This document shows, piece by piece, positions 9,276-17,434 of a stretch of DNA of 64,000 nucleotides. Made by a program: the position numbers and the translations under genes. The stretch's first letter is position 1; every line of letters starts with the position of its first letter. A model generated the notes under the pieces. That model made no database searches. It was not told the origin of the DNA and worked only from the letters and a program-made list of their open reading frames with translations. The stretch is from Lachnospiraceae bacterium (GTDB taxonomy: Bacteria; Bacillota; Clostridia; Lachnospirales; Lachnospiraceae), in NCBI GenBank assembly GCA_017546025.1, contig JAFYYS010000006.1, forward strand, positions 62,001 to 126,000, written 5' to 3'.

Positions 9276-9328
9276 ATGAGATAATCTGCTGCTCCAAAAC
9301 CTCCGCCCCGGAAGGAGGTGCGGCATGA
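9258..9328 (+). repeat. 53-bp tandem duplication at the ABC gene junction
   Basis: An identical 18-base stretch beginning GAAGGAGGTG and ending in ATGA occurs at 9258-9275 and again at 9311-9328, exactly 53 bases apart. The bases before each copy are also similar (CCTCCGGCTC against CCTCCGCCCC). Each copy contains a ribosome site, an ATG and an overlapping TGA. The duplication therefore created a second start-stop junction. Confidence 0.9.
9272..9328 (+). CDS. Eighteen-codon mini-ORF between the two exporter genes
   Basis: ATG at 9272 overlaps the stop of half-transporter A, and the TGA at 9326-9328 overlaps the ATG of half-transporter B. The peptide is MNEIICCSKTSAPEGGAA, whose end EGGAA copies the last residues of half-transporter A. 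A strong AGGAGG-type site lies before each ATG. It may be translated purely to carry ribosomes from the first gene to the second, or may just be a by-product of a 53-bp duplication. No function is claimed for the peptide. Confidence 0.5.
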   Translation: MNEIICCSKTSAPEGGAA

Positions 9329-11055
9329 AAAAGGATACCGTAAAACGCCTGCTTCGCTACATCGGCCGCCAGAAGGGACTGCTCATCCTCTCTCTGCTGC
9401 TTTCCGCCGTTTCCGTCATCTGCTCTTTGATGCTTCCGATTCTCGTCGGCGACGCCGTCGATGTCATCATCGGAGAGAACAATGTCGATTTCGATGCCCT
9501 GAAAACCATTCTTTATAAGGGCGCCGTATTGATTGCCGTCGCTGCCGCCGCAACCTGGGTTACGGCAACGATTAACAATGCCATCACGTTCCGCATCGTG
9601 CGTGAGGTTCGCGAGGAACTGTTCAATAAGATTACGCGTGTGCCGGTTTCCTACATCGATTCGCGTGACAACGGCGACCTCGTAAGCCGCATGGTTTCCG
9701 ATGTGGACCAGTTCTCCGACGGTCTTCTGATGGGCTTTTCGCAGTTCTTCACCGGAATTGTAACCATCATCGGCACACTTGTCTGCATGCTGATCAAGAG
9801 CCCTCTGATTGCGCTTGTTGTCGTAGTATTGACACCCGCTTCGCTGTTTCTTGCGAAGTTCATCGCCGGAAAGACATACCATCTGTTCCGCGCGCAGGCC
9901 AAGGTTCGAAGCGAACAGACTGGTTTGATTGACGAAATGATCGGAAACCGCAAGGTGGTTACCGCTTTCTCGCACGAGGATGAATCACTGGCTGCCTTCG
10001 GCGATGTCAACGACCGCCTGACCGAGGCCTCCTTAAAGGCTGTGTTCTTCTCGTCCTTAACGAACCCGAGCACCCGTATCATCAACAATACCGTTTATGC
10101 GGTTGTCACTTTGGTCGGTGCCCTTTCGGTGCTTGCCGGTCGGCTTACGGTCGGAAGCCTTTCCGCACTGCTCGGTTACGCCGGACAGTATGCAAAGCCG
10201 TTTAATGAAATCTCCGGCGTCATCACCGAATTACAGAACGCGCTCGCCTGCGCGGGCCGCGTCTTTGAAGTGCTGGATTACAAGTGGGAAGAGCCCGCTG
10301 AGGAAGACGTTACGGACTTCGTTCCGAAGGGCCGCGTAACAGCGGAGCACGTCGCATTTTCCTACAGACCGGAAAGACCGCTGATCCGCGATTTGAACAT
10401 CGATGTGAAGCCCGGCGCGAAGATTGCGCTGGTTGGCCCGACCGGCTGCGGCAAGACAACGATGATCAACCTCCTGATGCGCTTCTACGACGTCAATTCC
10501 GGCGTTTTGTCGGTGGATGGCACAGATATCCGCCGCGTGCCGAAATCGGTGCTTCGTAAGCAATTCGGCATGGTTTTACAGGATACATGGCTGATGGAGG
10601 GAAGCATCCGCGACAACATCCGCATGGGCAAGCCCGACGCCACCGACGAGGAGATCCTCGCTGCTGCCAAGGCAAGCCACGCGCACAGCTTCATCCGCCG
10701 TCTGCCGGAGGGCTACGATACGGTGCTGACCGCGGGCGGCGACCGGCTTTCCGCCGGCCAGAAGCAGCTTCTTTGCATCGCCAGAGTCATGCTCTGCCTG
10801 CCTCCGATGCTGATTCTCGACGAGGCGACTTCGTCGATTGATACAAGAACCGAACTGAAGATTCAGGACGCCTTTACCACGATGATGCAGGGCCGCACGA
10901 CCTTCATCGTGGCGCACCGCCTGTCGACCATCCGAAATGCCGACTGCATCCTTGTCATGAAGGACGGCGACATCATCGAGCAGGGCACACACGACGAGCT
11001 GATGGCCAGGGGCGGCTTCTACAAGGAGCTTGTCCTCGCGGGACAGAACGGATGA
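9325..11055 (+). CDS. Heterodimeric ABC exporter, half-transporter B (canonical catalytic Glu)
   Basis: A 576-residue half-transporter with six membrane helices followed by an ATPase domain: Walker A GPTGCGKTT (about residue 373), signature LSAGQKQL, Walker B LILDEATSSID with the catalytic Glu, and an H-loop HRLST. It complements half A: A supplies Asp in place of Glu, and this protein supplies the non-canonical LSAGQ signature, so one of the two composite sites is degenerate. This pairing is typical of heterodimeric multidrug exporters such as BmrC/BmrD. Start ATG 9325 has AAGGAGG upstream. Confidence 0.93.
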   Translation: MKKDTVKRLLRYIGRQKGLLILSLLLSAVSVICSLMLPILVGDAVDVIIGENNVDFDALKTILYKGAVLIAVAAAATWVTATINNAITFRIVREVREELFNKITRVPVSYIDSRDNGDLVSRMVSDVDQFSDGLLMGFSQFFTGIVTIIGTLVCMLIKSPLIALVVVVLTPASLFLAKFIAGKTYHLFRAQAKVRSEQTGLIDEMIGNRKVVTAFSHEDESLAAFGDVNDRLTEASLKAVFFSSLTNPSTRIINNTVYAVVTLVGALSVLAGRLTVGSLSALLGYAGQYAKPFNEISGVITELQNALACAGRVFEVLDYKWEEPAEEDVTDFVPKGRVTAEHVAFSYRPERPLIRDLNIDVKPGAKIALVGPTGCGKTTMINLLMRFYDVNSGVLSVDGTDIRRVPKSVLRKQFGMVLQDTWLMEGSIRDNIRMGKPDATDEEILAAAKASHAHSFIRRLPEGYDTVLTAGGDRLSAGQKQLLCIARVMLCLPPMLILDEATSSIDTRTELKIQDAFTTMMQGRTTFIVAHRLSTIRNADCILVMKDGDIIEQGTHDELMARGGFYKELVLAGQNG

Positions 11056-11073
11056 TTATGGCCGTTGTTGCCG

Positions 11074-11190
11074 CCGGAAAATCGGACGATTTCGGGCTGC
11101 GGGTGCCACCGGAAAAGCGAATAACTTCGGGCTGCGGTTGCGGCCGGAAAATCGGACGATTTCGGGCTTCGGGTGTGGCCGGAAAGGGCG
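11074..11190 (+). repeat. 35-bp tandem repeat, about 3.3 copies
   Basis: Units begin CCGGAAAATCGGACGATTTC at 11074, 11109 and 11144, with a partial fourth at 11179; the period is exactly 35 bases. Units one and three contain the palindromic arms GAAATCG and CGATTTC around a 2-base centre; the middle unit has diverged. It lies between the ABC exporter and the next gene, where no terminator is obvious. No coding potential is supported. Confidence 0.85.
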
Positions 11191-11235
11191 TCATGTGTGC
11201 CAAATAAGTTAATTTTGTGAAGCGCACGGAAATCC

Positions 11236-11264
11236 TTGTCTTTCCGCTTCAAATACTTTATAAT
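11236..11264 (+). promoter_or_regulatory. Sigma-A-type promoter for the 11339-11989 gene
   Basis: TTGTCT at 11236-11241 and TATAAT at 11259-11264 with a 17-base spacer. The start codon is 75 bases beyond the -10, leaving a leader that contains a short GCCGCCGTATGGCGG-like hairpin. Confidence 0.75.
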
Positions 11265-11338
11265 ACTTTCATCAGTGATTCCGCCGCCGTATGGCGGTAA
11301 GCGCGGACTGCGCGAATAAACGAGAAGGAGAACCTACC

Positions 11339-11989
11339 ATGGACCAGAATCAGAACGCGGGCAACAGCAGTGTAATGGCCGTCTGCAACCGCAAAAAGAA
11401 CGACAAGAATCCGGTAATCTTCTACCCCGACCGGATGACCTTCAACGGAGAAACCATTCTGTACAGCGATGTGGAAATCATCAACGTCTACAGTTCCTCC
11501 ACCGAATACAATTTCATTTTCGAGACCTACTCCGGATACGTGAAGATTAAGCTTCGCGACGGCAGAAAGCTGAAGTGGAAAGTCGGCGGCTCCGCCCTTT
11601 TCGGCATCGGCAAGGTTAAGACCAAGAGGCAGTATTTTGCACAGATGTTTGATGCGTGCCTTGCCACGTTCATCAAGACCCGTGCTGCCAGCTATCTGAA
11701 CGACATCCGCCTCGGCGGTACCGTTACGATTGCCCACCTGACAATCAACGCAAACGAAATCACCGGCAAATCCGGTCTGAAGACCATTACCCTTCCGTTC
11801 TCCGAAATCGGCGGCGCAGAGATCGTCAGCGGTTCCGTCAGAATCAACAGAATCGGTAAGCACCTTGCCGCTTTCAATACCTCGCAGAGCCACATCGACA
11901 ACGCCATCTGCCTGCTCTTCATCATCAACTCCCTTGCAGCCGGCAGCGTAGGCAACGACGCAGCTCCTGCAGAGACACCTGCGGAATAA
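11339..11989 (+). CDS. Conserved-looking cytoplasmic protein of unknown function, possible PH-like folds
   Basis: About 216 residues, not recognised. There is no signal peptide and no membrane helix, apart from a moderately hydrophobic stretch near residue 190. Two beta-rich halves seem to be present: roughly 30-80 (VIFYPDRMTF, then EYNFIFETYSGYVKIKL) and 120-175 (TVTIAHLTINANEI, then TITLPFSEIGGAEIV). Alternating strands ending in a helix recall bacterial PH-like domains, but this is weak inference. The ATG at 11339 has AAGGAG upstream and a good promoter; a strong terminator follows, so it is monocistronic. Confidence 0.7.
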   Translation: MDQNQNAGNSSVMAVCNRKKNDKNPVIFYPDRMTFNGETILYSDVEIINVYSSSTEYNFIFETYSGYVKIKLRDGRKLKWKVGGSALFGIGKVKTKRQYFAQMFDACLATFIKTRAASYLNDIRLGGTVTIAHLTINANEITGKSGLKTITLPFSEIGGAEIVSGSVRINRIGKHLAAFNTSQSHIDNAICLLFIINSLAAGSVGNDAAPAETPAE

Positions 11990-12078
11990 ACCCCTTCTCG
12001 ATCGGGGCTTCGCAGAGCGATTATGTGTGGAAGCCACTATCACGGTAACCCCGCAGAATATAGTTATTTAAGCAAGTA

Positions 12079-12119
12079 ACCCGGATACCACCCTGTGGGC
12101 GGCATCCGGGTTTTGTTTT
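12079..12119 (+). terminator. Rho-independent terminator of the 11339-11989 gene
   Basis: Arms ACCCGGAT at 12079-12086 and ATCCGGGT at 12104-12111 enclose a loop that itself can pair (CCACC with GGGCGG), followed by TTTTGTTTT. Confidence 0.85.
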
Positions 12120-12380
12120 CAATTGTCTTGCTGTTCCTCAATTGTCACCTTGTTTCTTTTCAATTGTTGATTTTCTGTGCTCATTTTCAGCGATGTATGA
12201 TCTTCTGTGCTCATTTTCAGCGATGTATGATCTTCTGTGCTCATTTTCACTTTTACTCTTCGGCCTATCTGCGCTCATTTTCACCGGTGTATGATCTTCT
12301 GTGCTCATTTTCACTTTTACTCTTCGGCCTATCTGCGCTCATTTTCACCGGTGTATTACCTTCCTATGCTCATTTTCAGT
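12120..12380. repeat. Nested tandem repeats around TGCTCATTTTCA (30- and 64-bp units)
   Basis: Three TCAATTGT copies (12119-12170) lead into a 30-bp unit, TCATTTTCAGCGATGTATGA plus ten further bases, present twice without change at 12181-12210 and 12211-12240. A 64-bp unit follows at 12241-12304, with a near-identical second copy from 12305. TCATTTTCA recurs at least seven times. Reading frames through it are only artefacts of the repeat. It fills the gap between convergent genes, ahead of the 53-bp arrays. Confidence 0.85.
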
Positions 12381-12451
12381 ACCCTTACGGCAGTGGGCTC
12401 CTACAAAAGAACATGTAATTGATATTTGGTGGGAAGAGAAACTAAAGATAT

Positions 12452-12645
12452 TCATACGTAATCTCGGTTTGAATTGATTTCGTATGAAGGGGGTAGAAGC
12501 AGGAATCATACGAAATAACAGATATTCGGGATTCCGTATGCAAAAGACAGCTCCTGCATCATACCAGATTTCAAGAATCAAAGAAACGGTAGGAACGGGC
12601 TAAACAAGAATCATACTAAAGCTCTGAAAATAGGAGTTTCGTAGG
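12452..12645. repeat. 53/54-bp array with CATACG/CGTATG half-sites
   Basis: CATACG-type motifs start at 12453, 12507, 12560 (CATACC) and 12612 (CATACT), and the inverted CGTATG type at 12481, 12535, about 12588 and about 12640, giving two interleaved series at 52-54 bases. The first two pairs are perfect inverted repeats (TCATACG with CGTATGA; CATACG with CGTATG). Later pairs decay. No gene is present. Confidence 0.8.
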
Positions 12646-12660
12646 AACAGCCGGAGAACA

Positions 12661-13000
12661 ATACCCTCCAAATCACTGAATTCACAAGAATGGTGGGTAT
12701 CAGCAAATTCCAAAATACCCTCCAAATCACTAAATTCATGAGAATGGTGGGTATCAGATGCCCGGAAATCAAGCCTGCCAACAAGATTGTTAAGCTTCAT
12801 GCTCACAAAACGGAAGAAAACTACCCTCCAAATCAAAGATTTCATAGGAATGGTGGGTATCAGCAAATCTCAAGGCCCCGAAAATACCCTCCAAATCACT
12901 GATTTCATGGGAATGGTGGGTATCAACAAGCCTCGACCCGCCGGAAACACTCTCCAAGGCCCCGAAAATACCTGCCAAATCAATGAAATCACAAGAAACG
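12661..13000. repeat. 41-bp palindrome-ended elements, four good copies plus a decayed one
   Basis: Each element opens ATACCCTCCAAATCA (CTACCC in the third) and closes AATGGTGGGTATC, so its ends are inverted. Copies start at 12661, 12715, 12821 and 12884, with a decayed copy near 12967. Steps are 54, 106 (twice 53), 63 and about 83. A fragment AAGGCCCCGAAAATACC recurs between copies. The block is non-coding and ends at the terminator of the exporter operon. Confidence 0.85.
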
Positions 13001-13004
13001 CATG

Positions 13005-13039
13005 AAAAAACCGGCGCACTGACGAAATCAGCGCGCCGG
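13005..13039 (-). terminator. Rho-independent terminator of the dtd-nat operon
   Basis: On the minus strand CCGGCGCGCTGA, a short loop and TCAGTGCGCCGG (one mismatch) precede TTTTTT, 55 bases after the last gene of the operon. Confidence 0.9.
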
Positions 13040-13094
13040 ATGAATTCTGACTGCTGTTTTCAACCGCCGCAAAGCGATTGCTTTCTCTGCAATC

Positions 13095-14477
13095 TTACCT
13101 TCCGCAGATGGTTGCCCAGATTGTCTTAAGCGTAAGCTTCTGACCGGTGTGGAGCACGAGGCCGCGGTAGATGCGGGCCGCGAGGAAGATCAGAAGGAGT
13201 GCTATAGCCGTTACCTCAAGGCAGACGATTGCGCCGCCGAGCAGGCTCATGTTACCGGTCAGAACGTCAACCGGAACGCAGAACGGAGCCGAGAACGGAA
13301 CGTAGCGGAGCACATTCAGAATGCCTTCCGCTTCTGTCAGGGAAGCGAAGTAGGTTCCGAGCCAGAAGATAATCAGCGGGAAGACAAATGCGCTGTTCGC
13401 GGATGACGTCTCTTCAGGCTTCGAAACGAAGCTTCCGCCCATTGCTGCAAGCGAGAAGTAAATGAATACGCCGAAGCAGAATACGATGATGCTCATCACA
13501 ACCGCTGCAGGCGACATGGCGCTTGCGCCGATATTGTTTCTGAGGAAATCAAGAACCATCTTAATTCTGTCCGTGAAATCGTCCCCATACATGCTCTTTC
13601 CGAGCACGTTGCCGGCGAGCATGCCGCCGATGCCGGCCGCAACCCAGGCAAGGAACTGGCCGAGTGCAAGCACCGTGATGGCAAGCGTCTTTCCGAGAAT
13701 CAGAGCGTTCGGCTCAACATGCACAAGCATGGTCTCCATCAGCTTGGAGGTCTTCTCAATGGAAACCTCCTTACAAATGGTCTGGCCGTGCAGCAGAATC
13801 AGCATATACATGATCAGACCGAGCAGCGCCGGCAGGAAGTTCCGGATCATCAGATTAATCAGGCTGACATCGTCGTCCGTCGTTGTGCCGCGGAACGAAG
13901 GCTCTAACATGACAAACTGAATCGTTGCATCATCTAAGCCGGCCGCTTCGTATACGGCGTTCTTCACGTTATCGGAGATGAAATCTCCGGCGGTCATTGC
14001 CTCACCCTTACGGACGTCGGAATTGTTCGGAATCAGGATTCTCGTACGGTACAGGTCATTGCCGTCTTTATCCGTGTCCTTTTCCACAACCGCAAGGACG
14101 GTGTTCTCCTTTTCACCAATCGACGCAAAGACTTCTTTCTCCTCACCCTCGGTTGCTACGAATTTCCAATCCTTGAAAAGCTCGGAATACTCTTCGTCCG
14201 CATCTTCCGCGGTGATGTAAGCGTCCTGCTCCTCAACCTCGGGCAGGAACTCCGGCAGGTCGGTCGTATTTAACACAAGAATGGTTTTACGGTTCTTCTC
14301 GATTTCTTCCATCGAGATTTCCTCGGGCTTTTCCTTCTTCGGTCTGCCCGTGAAAAATGTGAGTGCTGCCCCTCCCAAAAACAGGAGAATGACAAAAATG
14401 ATAGTTGTTCTCTTAAAACCGTTTCTCTTCCAATATTGGGAAGTTGTGAAGCGGAAGACGGATTTTGCACCTCTCAT
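13095..14477 (-). CDS. ABC-2 type permease, NatB-like (second permease of the operon)
   Basis: A 460-residue membrane protein: one N-terminal helix (about 25-45), a large extracytoplasmic domain of about 170 residues, then five or six helices in the C-terminal half. This is the layout of NatB-type permeases of the ABC-2 exporter family, which extrude sodium or other small cations or peptides. Its ATG overlaps the stop of the upstream permease gene as ATGA, so the pair is translationally coupled and probably forms a heterodimer with the shared ATPase. Substrate is unknown. Confidence 0.85.
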   Translation of the reverse strand: MRGAKSVFRFTTSQYWKRNGFKRTTIIFVILLFLGGAALTFFTGRPKKEKPEEISMEEIEKNRKTILVLNTTDLPEFLPEVEEQDAYITAEDADEEYSELFKDWKFVATEGEEKEVFASIGEKENTVLAVVEKDTDKDGNDLYRTRILIPNNSDVRKGEAMTAGDFISDNVKNAVYEAAGLDDATIQFVMLEPSFRGTTTDDDVSLINLMIRNFLPALLGLIMYMLILLHGQTICKEVSIEKTSKLMETMLVHVEPNALILGKTLAITVLALGQFLAWVAAGIGGMLAGNVLGKSMYGDDFTDRIKMVLDFLRNNIGASAMSPAAVVMSIIVFCFGVFIYFSLAAMGGSFVSKPEETSSANSAFVFPLIIFWLGTYFASLTEAEGILNVLRYVPFSAPFCVPVDVLTGNMSLLGGAIVCLEVTAIALLLIFLAARIYRGLVLHTGQKLTLKTIWATICGR

Positions 14478-15853
14478 GCTGCCTTCCCTCCTTTCGCTTC
14501 CTTGAGGAACTTCTTGAGGTCCTTAAGCTTAATTTTGTTGCCGTTATACAGAAGCAGCGCCTCGTATACGCGGGCAGACGTGAACAGGATGATGACATCC
14601 ATGACGAACAGAATCGCCAGGGACAGAAGCTTTATCCACCATGCTCCTTCGCCGATCAGAACGACGCCGGGAAGCAGGAACGGGGACGAAATCGGAATCA
14701 GGACTGCCGCATAGAACAGCGGGCTCGTCAGCGATTTCTGCATGGCCATCGCGGCGAACAGGGCGAGGTAGGAACCGATGATGTTGGTCATCGTCAGAAG
14801 AGATACGCTCTCCTGCAGCTCCTCCATCTTCGTAACCATCGCGCCGCAAAGGCCTGCGATGAAGCCGTACAGCATGACGCCGAGGGCGATGACCACAAGC
14901 GCGAGCGCGATATTCAAAGGATTCAGGCTTGAGAAGATTCCGGCCGGAAGTTTCGTCTGCAGATAGTTGTTGCCGGTCACCTGCCCGGTCACGAAGTTCG
15001 ACAGAAGGGCAAGACCGAAGGAAACGCCCATCTGGATGATAACGGAAACAACCTGTGCCAGAACTTTACCGAAGATCAGCGCCATCGGGCGGATCGAAGT
15101 CAGCATGTACTCCATGACCTTCGAGGATTTGTCCATGGCAACAGCGGTCGCAATCTGCATCGCGCCGGTGATGCAAACCATCATGACGACGAACAGAACG
15201 CCGTAAACCACCCAGTACTTCGCTGTGCTGATGTGTGCTTTTTCCGTGACAAATGTGCCGTCTTTCTCTTCCAGCAAACCGGTAACCTCATAGGTGGTAT
15301 CGAGTGCCTTCTGCTGCTCCTCGCCGAAGTTGGTCGCCTTGTACTTGAACTCGTTGAATTCTTCCACCAGAAGCGAGCCGATGTATTCGCACTCCTTCTT
15401 GGTAACGTCGGATTCGATGGCTCTTACCACGTCAAAACTGAACGAATGCGTGGCATCGAGTCTGATGTGGATGACAATGCTTTTCGGCTCCTCATCCACC
15501 TTCTTGGTAAAATCCTTCCATTCCTGCTCCCGTGTTTCGGAAAGCGGGTTGACATTGACCGGAACTACCGGAAGATCCTTAAAGACCTCCGCTTTCTTAA
15601 ATGCAGTTGTGTCAAAGCCCATCAGCGTCAGGCCGATTTCGTCGTAGACGTAGACCTTGTCTGCATTGACTTTTTCAATATGGTATTCTCCCGTATCCTT
15701 CTTGGAAGAACTGATTGCGGAAAGCACCGGGACCGCCAGCATGCACACTACCCAGGAGATGATCATGAAGATGAGAAATGACCGGTTCTTCCATGTCTGG
15801 ATGAATGTGAAGCGGAAGACCTCTGTCCAACCGCGAAACTCACTCTTTCTCAT
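14474..15853 (-). CDS. ABC-2 type permease, NatB-like (first permease of the operon)
   Basis: A 459-residue permease with the same plan as its neighbour: a transmembrane helix at about 25-48, an extracytoplasmic domain to about residue 205, then six hydrophobic segments. The motif SSKVMEYMLTS near residue 240 parallels TSKLMETMLVH in the second permease, showing that the two genes derive from one another. It starts at an ATG embedded in TAATG with the ATPase stop. The neighbours imply a NatA-(NatB)2 exporter. Confidence 0.87.
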   Translation of the reverse strand: MRKSEFRGWTEVFRFTFIQTWKNRSFLIFMIISWVVCMLAVPVLSAISSSKKDTGEYHIEKVNADKVYVYDEIGLTLMGFDTTAFKKAEVFKDLPVVPVNVNPLSETREQEWKDFTKKVDEEPKSIVIHIRLDATHSFSFDVVRAIESDVTKKECEYIGSLLVEEFNEFKYKATNFGEEQQKALDTTYEVTGLLEEKDGTFVTEKAHISTAKYWVVYGVLFVVMMVCITGAMQIATAVAMDKSSKVMEYMLTSIRPMALIFGKVLAQVVSVIIQMGVSFGLALLSNFVTGQVTGNNYLQTKLPAGIFSSLNPLNIALALVVIALGVMLYGFIAGLCGAMVTKMEELQESVSLLTMTNIIGSYLALFAAMAMQKSLTSPLFYAAVLIPISSPFLLPGVVLIGEGAWWIKLLSLAILFVMDVIILFTSARVYEALLLYNGNKIKLKDLKKFLKEAKGGKAA

Positions 15854-16860
15854 TACTCTTCCCCTTCCTTCTCCTTTGCAGCTGCCTCAGCTTCCTTCTC
15901 TTCTGCTGTCGGGATGTAGCCACCGACCTTCTCAACGAAGATCTCATGCAGGCTGGGCTCGCGAAGTTCGAAACGGATGATGTTGATATTCTGGTCGATC
16001 AGAAGGCGCAGGAATTCCATGGCCTGAGCCTCGCCACTCACGCGGATGTGGTACTCGCTCGGAAGCTTCTCGACAATCGTAAGGCCGGCCTCATCAATCA
16101 GCCCTTCGATGCTGTCGTTCATGACGCCGTTGCTCTCACATTTGACAAAGAGATTAACGCGGCCGTAGCCCTTCTTGATCTCGTTCAGGTTGCCCTGCAG
16201 AACGGTTTTGCCGTGGTCCATGATCGTGATGTCGGTACAGAATTCCTCAATCGTCGGCATCTGGTGGCTGGACATGATGACATACTTGTTCTTTGCAATC
16301 TCCTCACGGATAACTTCCTTGAAGAGGTCGGTGTTAACCGGGTCGAGACCGCTCATGGGCTCGTCGAGGATGATGAATTCCGGGTCGGAAATCAGGGCAG
16401 CCATCAGCTGAATCTTCTGCTGGTTACCTTTGCTGAGCTGGTCTGCAAGCTTCGGCTTGGGAGCGCGGCCCTTCGAATTCTTCGGCGGGAACAGATACTC
16501 GTCAAGCTCGAGACGGTTGGACCAATGCTTAATTCTCTTCATGGCGTCGCTTCTCGAAACGCCCTTCAGACGTGCGAAATAAAGCAGCTGGTCAATCAAA
16601 GAATACTTCGGGTAAAGACCTCTCTCCTCGGCAAGATAGCCGATGTTCATGCTCTTCGGATCCATGGGCTGTCCGTTATAGAAAACCTCACCGGAATCCT
16701 TCTGCAGCATGCCGAGAATCATACGAAGCGATGTCGTCTTGCCGGCGCCGTTCGTTCCGAGAAGGGCGTAAACACCGGGGCCGTCCATCTCAAGATTCAG
16801 GTGGTCTACGACAACCTTTTCGCCGTAGGACTTAACCAAATCCTTCACAACAAAACTCAT
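15853..16860 (-). CDS. ABC exporter ATPase, NatA-like
   Basis: A 335-residue ATPase: Walker A LGTNGAGKTTS near residue 35, Q-loop near 70, signature LSKGNQQK near 145, Walker B FIILDEPMSGLDP near 160, and H-loop SSHQMP near 195. A C-terminal extension of about 100 residues after the ATPase core (ending Glu-rich) matches NatA and related drug or cation exporters. It energises the two permeases downstream, with which it overlaps by one base. The gene follows dtd by 26 bases. Confidence 0.92.
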   Translation of the reverse strand: MSFVVKDLVKSYGEKVVVDHLNLEMDGPGVYALLGTNGAGKTTSLRMILGMLQKDSGEVFYNGQPMDPKSMNIGYLAEERGLYPKYSLIDQLLYFARLKGVSRSDAMKRIKHWSNRLELDEYLFPPKNSKGRAPKPKLADQLSKGNQQKIQLMAALISDPEFIILDEPMSGLDPVNTDLFKEVIREEIAKNKYVIMSSHQMPTIEEFCTDITIMDHGKTVLQGNLNEIKKGYGRVNLFVKCESNGVMNDSIEGLIDEAGLTIVEKLPSEYHIRVSGEAQAMEFLRLLIDQNINIIRFELREPSLHEIFVEKVGGYIPTAEEKEAEAAAKEKEGEE

Positions 16861-16886
16861 AACAACAATTCCTCTCTTTCCTGTCC

Positions 16887-17342
16887 TTACATATTAAGCG
16901 CATCAGAATCCAACATAACGGTAAACGGGCCGTCATTCACGAGCGAAACCTTCATATCTGCGCCGAACACTCCGGTTTCGGTGTGAATCCCGTAAAGCTT
17001 TGTAAGCTGCTCCGCAGCGTATTCGTACAGCTGCTTCGCATGGTCAGGTGAGCCGGCGTCCGTGAAGGACGGGCGGTTCCCCTTGCGGCAATCCGCGTAA
17101 AGAGTAAACTGAGACACCAAAAGAACGGCACCACCGACATCTCCTAAGGAGAGGTTGGTTTTGCCGTTCGCATCCTCAAATATACGGAGCTTGACCGTCT
17201 TTGCCATCATCTTGTCAACGGTTTCCTTCGTGTCCCGGTCACAGACGCCGAGAAGAATCAGAAAACCCTTGCCGACAGAACCGGTCTCGATTCCATCCGC
17301 AACAACAGACGCGCTCAAAACTCTTTGTATCAGAAGTCTCAT
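16887..17342 (-). CDS. dtd: D-aminoacyl-tRNA deacylase
   Basis: A 151-residue enzyme, full length for the family. It hydrolyses D-amino acids mischarged onto tRNA, a proofreading step in translation. Visible signatures are the N-terminal [13 protein letters not shown], the [20 protein letters not shown] block with the catalytic-region SQFTL, and the C-terminal [18 protein letters not shown], which includes the cis-GlyPro-like loop region. It is the first gene after a strong promoter and is followed by the NatA/NatB exporter genes. Confidence 0.97.
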   Translation of the reverse strand: MRLLIQRVLSASVVADGIETGSVGKGFLILLGVCDRDTKETVDKMMAKTVKLRIFEDANGKTNLSLGDVGGAVLLVSQFTLYADCRKGNRPSFTDAGSPDHAKQLYEYAAEQLTKLYGIHTETGVFGADMKVSLVNDGPFTVMLDSDALNM

Positions 17343-17372
17343 AACTCCCCCTCCGTGTAACTACCATTTACC

Positions 17373-17401
17373 ATAATACACAAAGGGGGCGGTTTCGTCA
17401 A
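17373..17401 (-). promoter_or_regulatory. Sigma-A-type promoter for dtd and the NatA/NatB exporter
   Basis: On the minus strand TTGACG (17396-17401) and TATTAT (17373-17378) are 17 bases apart. The dtd start is 30 bases downstream, preceded by GGAGGGGG. Confidence 0.85.
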
Positions 17402-17434
17402 GACAAATGTGACGAAATCCGGGGCTTTCGGGGA

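Noticed and set aside
12095-12418. Hydrophobic repeat protein in the TGCTCATTTTCA region
   Set aside because: It starts inside a terminator, and the 64-bp units shift frame. The apparent protein is a translation of a non-coding tandem repeat.
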